Assembly: GCA_015061185.1 (NCBI GenBank)
Contig: SUWZ01000010.1
Span: forward strand, 1 to 64,000
Direction of reading: 5' to 3'
Source of the DNA: Bacteroidales bacterium
GTDB lineage: Bacteria; Bacteroidota; Bacteroidia; Bacteroidales; Paludibacteraceae
Length of the DNA stretch: 64,000 nt
Shown in pieces: positions 44,451 through 53,900 of the stretch; within the stretch, counting starts at the first letter, position 1; each line of letters starts with the position of its first letter. Below the pieces are notes generated by a model. It was not told the DNA's origin. It was given only the letters and a program-made list of their open reading frames with translations, and did no database searches. The translations under genes were made by a program, and so were the position numbers.

Positions 44451-44466
44451 TGGCATAAAATTTGTA
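44451..44466 (+). promoter_or_regulatory. Sigma-54-like -24/-12 site before the DUF4384 gene
   Basis: TGGCATA-AAAT-TTGTA has the GG and spacing of sigma-54 promoters, with a T for C in the -12 GC. It lies 31 bases before ATG 44497. A better match with the same geometry lies just downstream of this gene. Confidence 0.4.
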
Positions 44467-44496
44467 TAATTATTTAGTAGAAACCCTATAAAAGAA

Positions 44497-45378
44497 ATGA
44501 GTATGAGAAAGATAATTTTAATGATGTTGATGTCTTTATGCTCGATAATGTTTGTCGGGGCGCAAGATATCTATGTATATTCTATTATTGGAAGTGCAGA
44601 AAAGCAAGAGAATGGCAAATGGGTGCCATTGCAAAAGCGTAATCCATTGGATGTTAAGGATATTGTAAGAGTTGCTAATAATTCGGCATTATCTTTTATA
44701 GATAGAAAGGCTGAAAAGATTTATTCTATCTCTCAAACAAATGGGAAGAGTGTGGGCGAATTGATAGCTGCTTATAAAGGGAAGCAGTCATTTGCATCCA
44801 ATTTTGTATCTCATGCCTCAAAATCGTTATTTAACGGAGGTTCGGATCGTATTAGTCACGAGGCTGCCGGTTGTACCTATCGCGGAGACATTGTTGAGAA
44901 TGATATTGCAAAATCCATTTTGTTAAAACATAAGGGAGTTGCTTTAGGTTCAATGGATAATGCCAAGACTGATTATGCAATCTCTTTTGACGTTTTGGAT
45001 CGCGAATCAAATAATGTGTTAGATGCGGTTAAAGTGGATGGTCAAGCTATTTTCCGTATTAAAAATAATAGCGATGTCCCATTGTATGTAAATATCTTAG
45101 ATGTAAATGAGGCAGGAGAAAAATTTGTATGTCTTCCGATTGATGACGCTACAACAATGTCTCACCTTTTAATCCCGGCTAATTGTACCATAGATTTAGC
45201 TGCGCATCCTGTAGAATTTACAGAACCTAAGGGTGTGGATAATTTGATTTTGATTGCCACAGAAGTGCCGTATGATTTGCGTCAAGTGAAATCATATTTG
45301 GATAAAAACGATAGTTCTTCAATAGAAAATGCAGATTATCCTATAGGAGTTTACTGCAAACCAGTAGTAATTAAGTGA
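44497..45378 (+). CDS. Exported DUF4384 protein
   Basis: A 293-residue protein with a signal peptide (about 1-22, VGAQ). The first half resembles the small SH3/FecR-like 'V.N.SALSFIDRKAEKIYSI' region; the second half (about 165-260) is DUF4384: 'GQAIFRIKNNSDVPLYVNILDVNEAGEKFVCLP' (split here) and 'LIPANCTIDL'. DUF4384 domains commonly accompany caspase-like proteases in bacteria, and here it follows the caspase gene by 80 bases. Role unknown; possibly a substrate-binding or regulatory partner. Confidence 0.82.
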   Translation: MSMRKIILMMLMSLCSIMFVGAQDIYVYSIIGSAEKQENGKWVPLQKRNPLDVKDIVRVANNSALSFIDRKAEKIYSISQTNGKSVGELIAAYKGKQSFASNFVSHASKSLFNGGSDRISHEAAGCTYRGDIVENDIAKSILLKHKGVALGSMDNAKTDYAISFDVLDRESNNVLDAVKVDGQAIFRIKNNSDVPLYVNILDVNEAGEKFVCLPIDDATTMSHLLIPANCTIDLAAHPVEFTEPKGVDNLILIATEVPYDLRQVKSYLDKNDSSSIENADYPIGVYCKPVVIK

Positions 45379-45401
45379 AAAAATGTTAATAAAACGTAGT
45401 T

Positions 45402-45417
45402 TGGCACGATTTTTGTA
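45402..45417 (+). promoter_or_regulatory. Sigma-54-like -24/-12 promoter
   Basis: TGGCACG-ATTT-TTGTA, against consensus TGGCACG-N4-TTGCA: perfect -24 block, correct spacing, one mismatch in the -12 block. Predicted start near 45427. Confidence 0.55.
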
Positions 45418-45426
45418 CTTTATTTG

Positions 45427-45530
45427 ATGAAACGTTGTGATAACGTTATATCCTATCAGATTTGTATTTAGTTCTATGTTGCGTTTTATTACTAAAGACG
45501 AAAAAACCGCTTCCCTAAGCGGTTTTTTTT
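45427..45530 (+). ncRNA. Candidate sigma-54-dependent small RNA (about 104 nt)
   Basis: Between the -24/-12-like site and a strong terminator there is no credible coding frame. AACGTT-GTGAT-AACGTT at about 45431-45447 forms a hairpin, then an unstructured stretch and the terminator. Could alternatively be the 3' untranslated tail of the caspase cluster. Confidence 0.5.
45501..45530 (+). terminator. Strong intrinsic terminator
   Basis: AAAAAACCGCTT/AAGCGGTTTTTT with CCCT loop and eight T. Confidence 0.93.
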
Positions 45531-45682
45531 ATCTATTTTAAAGTAGTTACAAATATTTTCTTCAGAGTCATTTATGTCAAGATGATGATAACACCTCTTT
45601 TGTTTGATGAGGTGTGATGTTATATTTTTAATGTTTCGATAATCAGTTTTCGATACTTCTTTTTTTAAAATCCAATTTATTG

Positions 45683-45714
45683 TTGCAACAAGTGAAAAAG
45701 AAAGATTATTTTTG
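45683..45714 (+). promoter_or_regulatory. Promoter of the YeiH-GNAT pair
   Basis: TTG at 45683-45685, 21-base spacer, TATTTTTG at 45707-45714; the ATG follows at 45731. Confidence 0.5.
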
Positions 45715-45730
45715 TAAAAAAAATGCTGTG

Positions 45731-46702
45731 ATGAATGATAAAAAATTATATGTTGTAACTTGTATTGCAATTTTCTTTTTACTGATGTTGGGTTTCATTC
45801 CTTCTTTTAGTTGTTACCTATCATGGGTAACACCTCCTGCCGTTTTATTGTGTGGATTGTTTTTTGGATTATTTGTCGGTCAACCTTATCCTGAATTTAA
45901 TAAAAAGGTCTCTAAATATCTGTTGCAGTATGCTGTAGTAGGATTAGGTTTTGGTATGAATTTATCTGATGCAATCGCTAGAGGAAAGGAGGGTATGTTG
46001 TTTACTATTGTATCTGTTTTTGGTACGATGTTGATAGGTTGGTTTATTGGTAGGAAAGTTTTAAAAGTAGATAGAAATAGTTCTTACCTTATAAGTGCAG
46101 GTACAGCAATATGTGGCGGTAGTGCTATTGCAACAGTCGGACCAATAATAAACGCCAAAGATGAGGAGATGAGTGTCTCCTTGGCAACCATTTTTATTCT
46201 CAACGCTGTTGCTCTATTGATATTTCCATATATTGGGGCGGGGTTGGGATTGGGTCAGACCGATTTTGGTTTGTGGGCTGCTATCGCTATTCATGACACT
46301 AGTTCTGTAGTTGGAGCCGGGGCTGCTTATGGAGAAGAGGCTTTGCAAGTGGCTACAACGGTAAAACTTACTAGAGCTTTATGGATAGTTTTGGTAGCAC
46401 TTCTTACTATGTTTTTATTTAGATCAAAGAGGAAAAAATTTTCGTTCCCGCTGTTTATTCTTTTTTTTGTGGTAGCATTAATCCTAAATTCCTACTTCTT
46501 GAGCCGAACGGAATGGGGCGTGAGTTTAGGAAATATAATTAATACCCTTTCAAAAAAGGTTTTAACGTTAACGATGTTTTTTATAGGTGCATCTTTGACA
46601 AAAGAGACGCTTAAATCCATAGGAGTAAAAGCCTTATTGCAAGGAGTTATATTATGGATATTTATAAGTGTGATTACTTTAATTTATATTTCTTGGATAT
46701 AA
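45731..46702 (+). CDS. YeiH/UPF0324-family transporter (putative sulfate exporter)
   Basis: A 323-residue protein with about ten hydrophobic segments. Family signatures are 'LLQYAVVGLGFGMNL', 'GTAICGGSAIATVGP' and 'IHDTSSVVGAGAAYG'. The family (YeiH, putative sulfate exporter) is poorly characterised. The ATG at 45731 gives a normal N-terminus; the frame is open 51 bases further upstream but that overlaps the promoter. A GNAT gene follows 26 bases later. Confidence 0.85.
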   Translation: MNDKKLYVVTCIAIFFLLMLGFIPSFSCYLSWVTPPAVLLCGLFFGLFVGQPYPEFNKKVSKYLLQYAVVGLGFGMNLSDAIARGKEGMLFTIVSVFGTMLIGWFIGRKVLKVDRNSSYLISAGTAICGGSAIATVGPIINAKDEEMSVSLATIFILNAVALLIFPYIGAGLGLGQTDFGLWAAIAIHDTSSVVGAGAAYGEEALQVATTVKLTRALWIVLVALLTMFLFRSKRKKFSFPLFILFFVVALILNSYFLSRTEWGVSLGNIINTLSKKVLTLTMFFIGASLTKETLKSIGVKALLQGVILWIFISVITLIYISWI

Positions 46703-46728
46703 AAATAGATGAACCATTGAATAAAAAA

Positions 46729-47235
46729 ATGAAAGAGAATTTAGACTTGAGAGTTGCGGGAAAGAATGATATTCCGTTGATTCGGGCACTCGCAAAGATA
46801 TGTTTTTACGATACTTATCGAAAAATCTTATCGGCAGAGCAATTGGATTATATGTATGACATGATGTATTCAGAGGCTTCTTTGAATTTGCAAATTTCAG
46901 AGGGTCACTATTTTGTTTTGGCTTATAAGGGAGAAGAGTGTGCAGGATATGTTTCGTACCAATTTGAGTCGGGGAATTCCGCTCATCTCCATAAGTTATA
47001 TATTTTGCCTGCATTTCAAGGGTGTGGCATAGGTAGAGTTATGATTGAATATGTTTTTGCAAAGGTGAAAGAGTATTATCATGGGGATTCATGTTCTGTT
47101 GAATTAAATGTTAATAGGCAAAATTGTGCATATCATTTCTATAAAAAATTAGGAATGAATGAGGTTGCATCAGGTGATTTCCCAATTGGAGGTGGTTACT
47201 ATATGTGTGATTACATTATGCGAAAAGATCTGTAA
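46729..47235 (+). CDS. GNAT-family N-acetyltransferase
   Basis: A 168-residue acetyl-CoA-dependent acetyltransferase. The acetyl-CoA-binding motif is 'LHKLYILPAFQGCGIGRVMIE' (split at residues 84-104), with the Q/RxxGxG/A signature 'QGCGIG'; 'RQNCAYHFYKKLGM' is motif B. The 'GGGYYMCDYIMRK' end resembles PaiA-type polyamine acetyltransferases, but the substrate is unproven. ATG 46729 chosen because the upstream open stretch overlaps the transporter gene. Confidence 0.88.
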   Translation: MKENLDLRVAGKNDIPLIRALAKICFYDTYRKILSAEQLDYMYDMMYSEASLNLQISEGHYFVLAYKGEECAGYVSYQFESGNSAHLHKLYILPAFQGCGIGRVMIEYVFAKVKEYYHGDSCSVELNVNRQNCAYHFYKKLGMNEVASGDFPIGGGYYMCDYIMRKDL

Positions 47236-47537
47236 TTCAGCCATCTTGGTTTAGGGGATTTGAATATATTTTAAGACAAATTTATCTGTATTTAAATGCA
47301 GTTGCTGTGAATAACATTGAAAAATTTACTAAAGAAGAGTAAAATTTAATGAAGTGAAATAATTTTTTCTTATATTTAGGCAATTTATTGCAGAGCTATT
47401 GGCAATAAGTTGTTTTGAAAAACGATTTTAGACGATTTCTGAAATTCACAATTTATAGAAGTTTATTATGTGTAACTCTGAGGAAGTAATTGAGTAAAAT
47501 AGTTTTGCTTAGTTCTTTTCTCTCTAAATTTTAGGAT
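47236..47537. other. Gene-free interval
   Basis: 302 AT-rich bases. One hairpin is evident at about 47385-47418 (CAATTTATTGC pairing with GCAATAAGTTG, one mismatch), possibly a terminator for the GNAT gene, followed by TTTTG. No clear -7 box for the next gene. Confidence 0.5.
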
Positions 47538-48017
47538 ATGAAATTAAGAAGTTTAATTGGTTTGATTTTACCATTTTTATTTTTGGCGTGTACTACTCCG
47601 GCGGATTACTGTGAAACAATAATTAGAGAAACAGCCAAAACAGAAAAGAATATGTTGAATTTGGGAGAATTGATTGGAAAGAAAGAGTTTTCAGAGGTTC
47701 AATCTGCTTTTGATGAAGCCAAGGAAGAGGCTGAAAAGTCGTTGGAAAAGCTTCAATCTCTTAAGTCTATGGGAGATGATGATGCGTTTAGGGCTGCAGG
47801 AATAGACTTTGTTCAGGCCTACGTTTCATTGTACAACGAGGAGTATAAAGAGGCAATTGAAATATTAAAAAATGCAGGAAATTTTTCATACGATGATGGG
47901 GCAAAACTATCTAAGTTGGAAGATGGTGTAGCAGAAAAACTTGGTTCTAAAAAGAGCATTTTGGTAAAAGAGTTTAAGAATTTTGTTCAAAAATACGATT
48001 TACAAATAACAAATTAG
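47538..48017 (+). CDS. Small helical lipoprotein
   Basis: A 159-residue lipoprotein with lipobox 'FLFLAC' (Cys about 18). The mature protein is almost entirely helical, Lys/Glu-rich, with heptad-like stretches ('FDEAKEEAEKSLEKLQSLK') and a second helix pair ('EEYKEAIEILKNA', 'ILVKEFKNFVQKY'). No family is recognised. It ends seven bases before pdxB and is probably cotranscribed with it. Confidence 0.7.
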   Translation: MKLRSLIGLILPFLFLACTTPADYCETIIRETAKTEKNMLNLGELIGKKEFSEVQSAFDEAKEEAEKSLEKLQSLKSMGDDDAFRAAGIDFVQAYVSLYNEEYKEAIEILKNAGNFSYDDGAKLSKLEDGVAEKLGSKKSILVKEFKNFVQKYDLQITN

Positions 48018-48024
48018 AAATAAA

Positions 48025-49068
48025 TTGAAAGTTGTAATTGATGATAAGATTCCTTTTATAAAGGGAGTGTTAGAGGATGTAGCGCAGGTTAAATATCTTT
48101 CATCTGAGTTGATTACGGCTGAGGCTGTTCGTGATGCTGATGCTCTTATCATTCGGACTCGAACAAAGTGTAATGAAAAACTATTAGAGAGTAGTAGTGT
48201 CCAATTTATTGCTACAGCAACAATTGGTTATGACCATATTGATGAAGCCTATTGTAAAGAGCGGGGAATAACTTGGGTAAGTTCGCCCGGATGCAACGCC
48301 AACTCAGTTGCTCAATATGTTGCTGCGGCATTGGTTAGCCTTTATGGTGATGAGGTGCGAGATAAGAAAATCGGGTTGGTGGGAGTTGGCAATGTGGGAA
48401 AGGCAGTTTCTGCCATCTGTAAAAGAATGGGTATGACAGTTCTACATAATGACCCGCCAAGAGCTAAAAGGGAAGGTGTCGCTGGATTTTCTTCTTTGCA
48501 AGAGATTTGTCGGGAGTGCGATATAATTTCTTTCCATACTTTATTGTCAAAGGAGGGAGAATACAAAACCTATCACATGGCAGATGATAATTTTTTTGCC
48601 AACGTCAAGCATGGAATTACCTTGATAAATGCAGCGAGAGGGGAGGTTGTTGATACTTTTGCTCTTAAGTCTGCAATAAGGGAGAGAAAGATTGGTAAGT
48701 GCGTTCTTGATTGTTGGGAAAATGAACCTAACATTGATTTGGAGTTGTTGAAGTTGGTAGATATTGCTACGCCTCATATTGCAGGATATTCTGCAGATGG
48801 TAAGGCAAATGCTACCACACAATGTGTGCAAGCCATTAGTCGTTTTTTTAACTTAGGATTGGATCATTGGAGAGTTGAGGCTCTGCCGGACCTGGATAAC
48901 AAAGGTGAATGCAATACGTTGACAGAGGCTATAAAATCTTCATACGATATATTGTCTGACGATAAGTTGCTTAGGGTAAATCCAAAGAATTTTGAAAAAA
49001 TCAGAGGAGGCTATCCTATTCGTAGGGAGGTAGATTATTTTTTGTCTCCTCTTGTGAATAATTTGTAG
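48025..49068 (+). CDS. pdxB: 4-phosphoerythronate dehydrogenase
   Basis: NAD-dependent D-2-hydroxyacid dehydrogenase of the DXP-dependent vitamin B6 pathway. 347 residues; starts with TTG (48025) giving 'MKVVIDDKIPFIKGVL', the family N-terminus, and no ATG is available nearby. The NAD motif is 'KIGLVGVGNVGKAV' (about 114-127); catalytic Arg in 'INAARGEVVDTFAL', Glu in 'DCWENEP', His in 'ATPHIAGYS'. The C-terminal PdxB-specific dimerisation region is present. Complements pdxJ at 15026. Confidence 0.92.
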   Translation: MKVVIDDKIPFIKGVLEDVAQVKYLSSELITAEAVRDADALIIRTRTKCNEKLLESSSVQFIATATIGYDHIDEAYCKERGITWVSSPGCNANSVAQYVAAALVSLYGDEVRDKKIGLVGVGNVGKAVSAICKRMGMTVLHNDPPRAKREGVAGFSSLQEICRECDIISFHTLLSKEGEYKTYHMADDNFFANVKHGITLINAARGEVVDTFALKSAIRERKIGKCVLDCWENEPNIDLELLKLVDIATPHIAGYSADGKANATTQCVQAISRFFNLGLDHWRVEALPDLDNKGECNTLTEAIKSSYDILSDDKLLRVNPKNFEKIRGGYPIRREVDYFLSPLVNNL

Positions 49069-49192
49069 TGAATATCAGTTAGTTAGAGGCGATTTTGAGG
49101 GGCTTAATGCGGATGTGCGAAATGGATTTAAAATAAATCAGAAATTCCTCTAATCAGTTGAAATAAAATTTAAAACGTAAATATAGGTTGTC

Positions 49193-50860
49193 ATGGGAAA
49201 TACAGTAGAAATATTTTGTGAAAATACGCAAGAAAAAAGGTCTTATCCATTAGGAACCCAGCTGTTGGATATTTACAAGGATATGCAATTGCAATTGAAA
49301 TATCCGGCTATTGTTGCCAAAGTAAATAATGTGACAAGAGATTTAAAATTCAAGGTGTATAATCCTAAAAGGGTCTCCTTTATTAGCTACGATACACCTT
49401 CGGGTATGAGAGCTTATGTACGTTCTTTATCTTTTATCCTCTGTAAGGCGGTTCATGAATTATATGAGGGAGTGGAACTTCGTATAGAACACCCAATATC
49501 AAAAGGCTATTATTGTAAATTGCTTGGCTTAAATAGGGAAGTAACAGAACAAGATGTAGAAAAAATCAAGCAAAAGATGTATCGTACAATTGAACAAGAT
49601 ATACCTTTTTTGATGAAGAGTGTTCCTTCTGATGAGGCGATAAATTATTTTGAAAGCAAGAAAGCGTATGATGTCTCTAAATTGTTACAATCTTTAGGCC
49701 AATTTTACACTAAGATTTATGAGTTGGATGGCGAATGGGATAGATTTTTAGGACCATTGGTTCCTTCTACAGGATACATCAAAATTTTTGATATTAAACT
49801 ATATCATGATGGATTGTTTTTGCAAGTCCCCAACAGAACCAATCCGGATAGATTGGAAGATTTCTTTTATCAAGAAAAGTTGTTCGATTCTTTCAGTGAA
49901 TATACCGAGTGGAATGGAATAATGGGCTTAGGAAATATTGGGGAGATGAATGCAATAGTAAAGCAAAAAGAAAAAATCTCCTCCATCATCAAAGTAGCGG
50001 AAGCCCTTCAGGAGAAAAAAATAATAAAAATTGCTGATGCTGTTTGTGGGCGTGGGAAAGTTAAATTGGCTCTTATTGCAGGACCATCTTCTTCCGGTAA
50101 AACAACGTTTAGTAAACGATTGAGTGTGCAACTTGCTATCAATGGTATTCATCCGATTCCGTTGTCTATGGATAACTATTTTGTGCCACGAACACAAACA
50201 CCGAGAGATGAAAATGGTGAATATGACTTTGAATCTATTTATGCAGTAGATTTAGAGTTGTTCAACAAGCAAGTGAATCAATTGATGAATGGCGAAGAGG
50301 TGGAGATTCCGTATTACAACTTTGAAACTGGCGAGCGTGAATATAGAGGCGAAAAATTGAAATTGGGAGCGAACGGAATGTTGGTTATTGAGGGAATTCA
50401 TGCCTTAAATCCAATGTTGACAGAAAAAATTGATAAAAATAAAATCTTTAGAATTTATGTTTCGGCATTAACTACAATTTCTGTGGATAATCATAATTGG
50501 ATTCCTACAACAGATAATCGATTATTGAGAAGGATTATTCGTGATTATAAGTATCGTGGATATTCTGCTATAGAAACGATTAGCCGTTGGGCAAAGGTTA
50601 TGGAAGGAGAACAAAAATGGATTTTCCCTTACCAAGAGAATGCTGATATGACATTCAATTCGGCTTTGATATTTGAATTGTGTGTATTGAAAAAATTTGT
50701 TCAGCCGTTACTTTCTAATGTCCCAGAAAATTCTCCGGTATATCAAGAAGTTTCTCGTTTAAAGAATTTCTTAAACCAGTTTTCAGTTGTGCATGAAGAG
50801 GAGATTCCGTTAACCTCTCTGCTTCGAGAATTTTTGGGCGGAAGTACGTTTAATTATTGA
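49193..50860 (+). CDS. TGS-domain nucleoside (uridine) kinase-like protein
   Basis: A 555-residue cytoplasmic protein. An N-terminal TGS-like/ubiquitin-like segment (about 1-70) and a threonyl-tRNA synthetase second-additional-domain-like region (about 80-250) precede a PRK/uridine-kinase domain with P-loop 'AGPSSSGKTTF' near residue 298, 'DNYFVPRTQTPRDENGEYDFE' start of the Lid region and 'VIEGIHALNP'. Annotated in relatives as nucleoside kinase; RNA-related N-terminal domains suggest a more specific role that is unproven. Stand-alone gene. Confidence 0.85.
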   Translation: MGNTVEIFCENTQEKRSYPLGTQLLDIYKDMQLQLKYPAIVAKVNNVTRDLKFKVYNPKRVSFISYDTPSGMRAYVRSLSFILCKAVHELYEGVELRIEHPISKGYYCKLLGLNREVTEQDVEKIKQKMYRTIEQDIPFLMKSVPSDEAINYFESKKAYDVSKLLQSLGQFYTKIYELDGEWDRFLGPLVPSTGYIKIFDIKLYHDGLFLQVPNRTNPDRLEDFFYQEKLFDSFSEYTEWNGIMGLGNIGEMNAIVKQKEKISSIIKVAEALQEKKIIKIADAVCGRGKVKLALIAGPSSSGKTTFSKRLSVQLAINGIHPIPLSMDNYFVPRTQTPRDENGEYDFESIYAVDLELFNKQVNQLMNGEEVEIPYYNFETGEREYRGEKLKLGANGMLVIEGIHALNPMLTEKIDKNKIFRIYVSALTTISVDNHNWIPTTDNRLLRRIIRDYKYRGYSAIETISRWAKVMEGEQKWIFPYQENADMTFNSALIFELCVLKKFVQPLLSNVPENSPVYQEVSRLKNFLNQFSVVHEEEIPLTSLLREFLGGSTFNY

Positions 50861-50972
50861 TAGAATTTTTTAGTTTAGATAATTTCTACATATTTTAGCT
50901 TGTAGAGATTACCTAAGCAATTGCTTGTTCAACTTGATTAACAAAAATAACGAACTATTATTACTTTTTTAC

Positions 50973-53900
50973 ATGCGACTAACTTATACCTATTTATCAG
51001 TGTTAATACTATGCCTATTTTCATTGAGGACAATTGATGCTCAAACTCCAGCTTTCCCCGGTGCTGAGGGGTTTGCTCGATTTACTACAACGGGAGGTCG
51101 TGGAGGAGTTGTTTACCATGTAACATCATTGGAAGATGGAAATAAAGAGGGTACTTTACGGTATGCTGTTGCCCAATCGGGTGCACGAACCATTGTTTTT
51201 GATGTGTCGGGAACTATTGAGCTTCAGTCTGAATTAAAAATAGGTAATGGTAATCTAACGATTGCAGGTCAAACAGCTCCTGGTGATGGAATCTGTTTGA
51301 AAAATTATGGTGTAACTGTGGCAGCAGATAATGTAATTATTAGGTTCTTAAGATTTCGCATGGGAGTGGATAAGCCGGATAGTGATGGAACAATAGATAG
51401 AGATGCTATTTGGGGTAGAAATAGGAAGAATATCATCATCGACCACTGTTCTATGAGTTGGTGTACAGATGAATGTGCTTCTTTTTATGGGAATACAAAT
51501 TTTACTATGCAATGGTGTTTGATTGCAGAGAGTTTGAGAGGATCCTTGCACCCTAAAGGTTATCATGGTTATGGAGGAATATGGGGTGGTCAGGGAGCTT
51601 CTTTTCATCACAATTTGGTGGCTCATCATAGTAGTCGAAATCCACGTTTGTGTGGCAGTAGATATACTGCGCGGCCGGATTTGGAATTGGTTGATATAAG
51701 AAACAATGTTTTTTACAATTGGGGTAGTATCAATAGTGGTTATGCGGGAGAGGGTGGTTCCTATAATTTTATAAATAATTACTATAAATCCGGTCCTGCG
51801 ACAAGTTCTTCGATAAAGTATAGAATCTTTCAACCTTCTGCCGATGATGGTTCTAATTCTCAAGAGAAAGGTGTTTATGGTACGTTTTATGTTGATGGGA
51901 ATTTTATGTCGGGGAAAGGGGCTGATTGGGATTGGAATGGGATAAATATCGATAATAAGAATAATTCTGAGATGACTGTGGAGCGAATTAAAGCTTACAC
52001 TGAATACACTGTGGCTGATGTCTCTACACATAGTGCTGAAAATGCCTTTGAGAAAGTGTTACAATATGCCGGTGCTTCGTTGAAGAGAGATGCTGTGGAT
52101 TCTCGTATTGTTAATGAAACAAAAAGTGGGGAATATACCTATAAGGGTTCTGTACTTGGTGGTTTAGGCATAATTGATTCTCCTGCAGATGTGGGAGGTT
52201 GGCCTATATTGAATTCAGCTCCTGCTCAGCTTGATACTGATAATGATGGAATGCCGGATAGTTGGGAGGAACAATTTGGTTTGGATAAAAACAACTCTTC
52301 AGATGGGAATGAACTTCACGTTAGTGGTTATACTAATCTCGAAATTTATCTCAATGCTCTTGTTGAAGATATTATGAAGGGAGGTGTTGCTTCTGCTGAT
52401 GCAATAAGTGAGGTCTATCCTGCAATGGAGGCGACTCCTTCGTTGCCTATTATAACAAAGACGGGAGCAGGTAGTTCTTCGCAAACGATTGTTTTGGGGT
52501 CTGCAATTGTTTCGTTTGGATATAGTTGGGAGGATGGAGAACAAGCAACTGTAGAGGGATTACCGCAAGGTGTGGATGCTGTTGTCGATACAAACAACAA
52601 AACAATTTCTATATTTGGAACTCCTACAGAGTTAGGTAAATTTCCTTTCACTGTCTCTATAACACGAGGAGAGCAAAAAGCAACCAAGGTTGGTGAAATA
52701 AATATTATTGATAAGATTGCGTACGATAAAATTTATGATTTTGTTGTTGCCAAAGATGGGTCAGGGGATTTTACTTCGATACAGGCGGCCATAGACGCAG
52801 CTCCTGCCAATAGTAATATTCCTATTACAATCTTTATTAAAAATGGGAAGTATGTGGAAAAAGTGAAATTGCCATCCAATAAAACCAATATTCATTTTTA
52901 TGGTCAGGATGTAGAAAAGGTTATTATCAGTTGGGACGATATTGGGAATGATTACAATGGGAAAGTGGGTGTCGGAACGATGAATTCGGCAACGTTTCAA
53001 GCTGAAGGAGCCGGAATGTACGCAGAGTACGTTACGTTTGAGAACTCCTTTGGGAAGGGTTCTCAGGCCGTAGCCCTTCGTACAGCTTCAGATAGGCAAT
53101 GTTTTAAGAATTGTAGGTTGTTAAGTTTTCAGGATACTCATTATTCTCACTCTCCTTCTTCTCGTCAATATTTTTTGAATTGCTTTATTCAAGGTGCAAC
53201 AGATTATATCTTTGGTAATTCTACAGTTTTGTATGACAAGTGTGAATTTTATTGTTTGAATGGGGGGTATTATATTTCTGCTCCGGCAACTGCGGGAAGA
53301 AGTTATTCAAACGATAAAGGCGAAACTATCCCTTATGGATTGATTTTAAATGAGTGTACAATTTCAAGGGCTGGGGATGTAGCGAACAACTCATACTATT
53401 TTTTACGTCCTTGGAAGGATAAAGGTTCTACTGTTTTAATTAACTGCAAGAGTGATTCGCATATAAAAGCGGAGGGGTGGGCTGTTTGGTCAACAGATCC
53501 TAATAACGATGCAAGTGACAATCATTTGACTGGCTATTTTGCAGAGTATAATACGATGAATTTAGATGGTAGTCCGACTAATTTAAGCGGACGCGTAAGT
53601 TGGTCGAAAGTGTTGAAGAGCGAGGAGGTAAATAATTTTTATACTCAAGAAAAGATCTTTGCCAATGGTTCTGATATCTGGGATCCTATTCCATTAACCC
53701 TTGCTCCTCAAGCTCCTCAAAAGGTTGTTTTGGATGGTAATAAATTGAAGTGGACAGTTGTTGATGATGCGATAGGTTATGTTGTGGAACGTGATGATTA
53801 TGTGTTAACGATTATCAAGGCTGCTACGTATGAAGATATAACTGCAAATGCAAATACTCAATATACTTATAAAGTCTATGCTGTTGGTCTAAATGGAAAT

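Larger units (their letters stand above)
45379..45730. other. Gene-free interval with a sigma-54-like site and small RNA candidate
   Basis: 352 bases between DUF4384 and YeiH genes. It contains the -24/-12-like site (45402-45417), the RNA candidate to 45530, an AT-rich stretch, and the YeiH promoter at 45683-45714. Confidence 0.75.

Noticed and set aside
51348..52031. 227-codon minus-strand frame opposite the pectinase
   Set aside because: It mirrors a strongly conserved PL1 domain on the plus strand, has low-complexity Ile/Ser/Thr/Arg composition, and no family resemblance.
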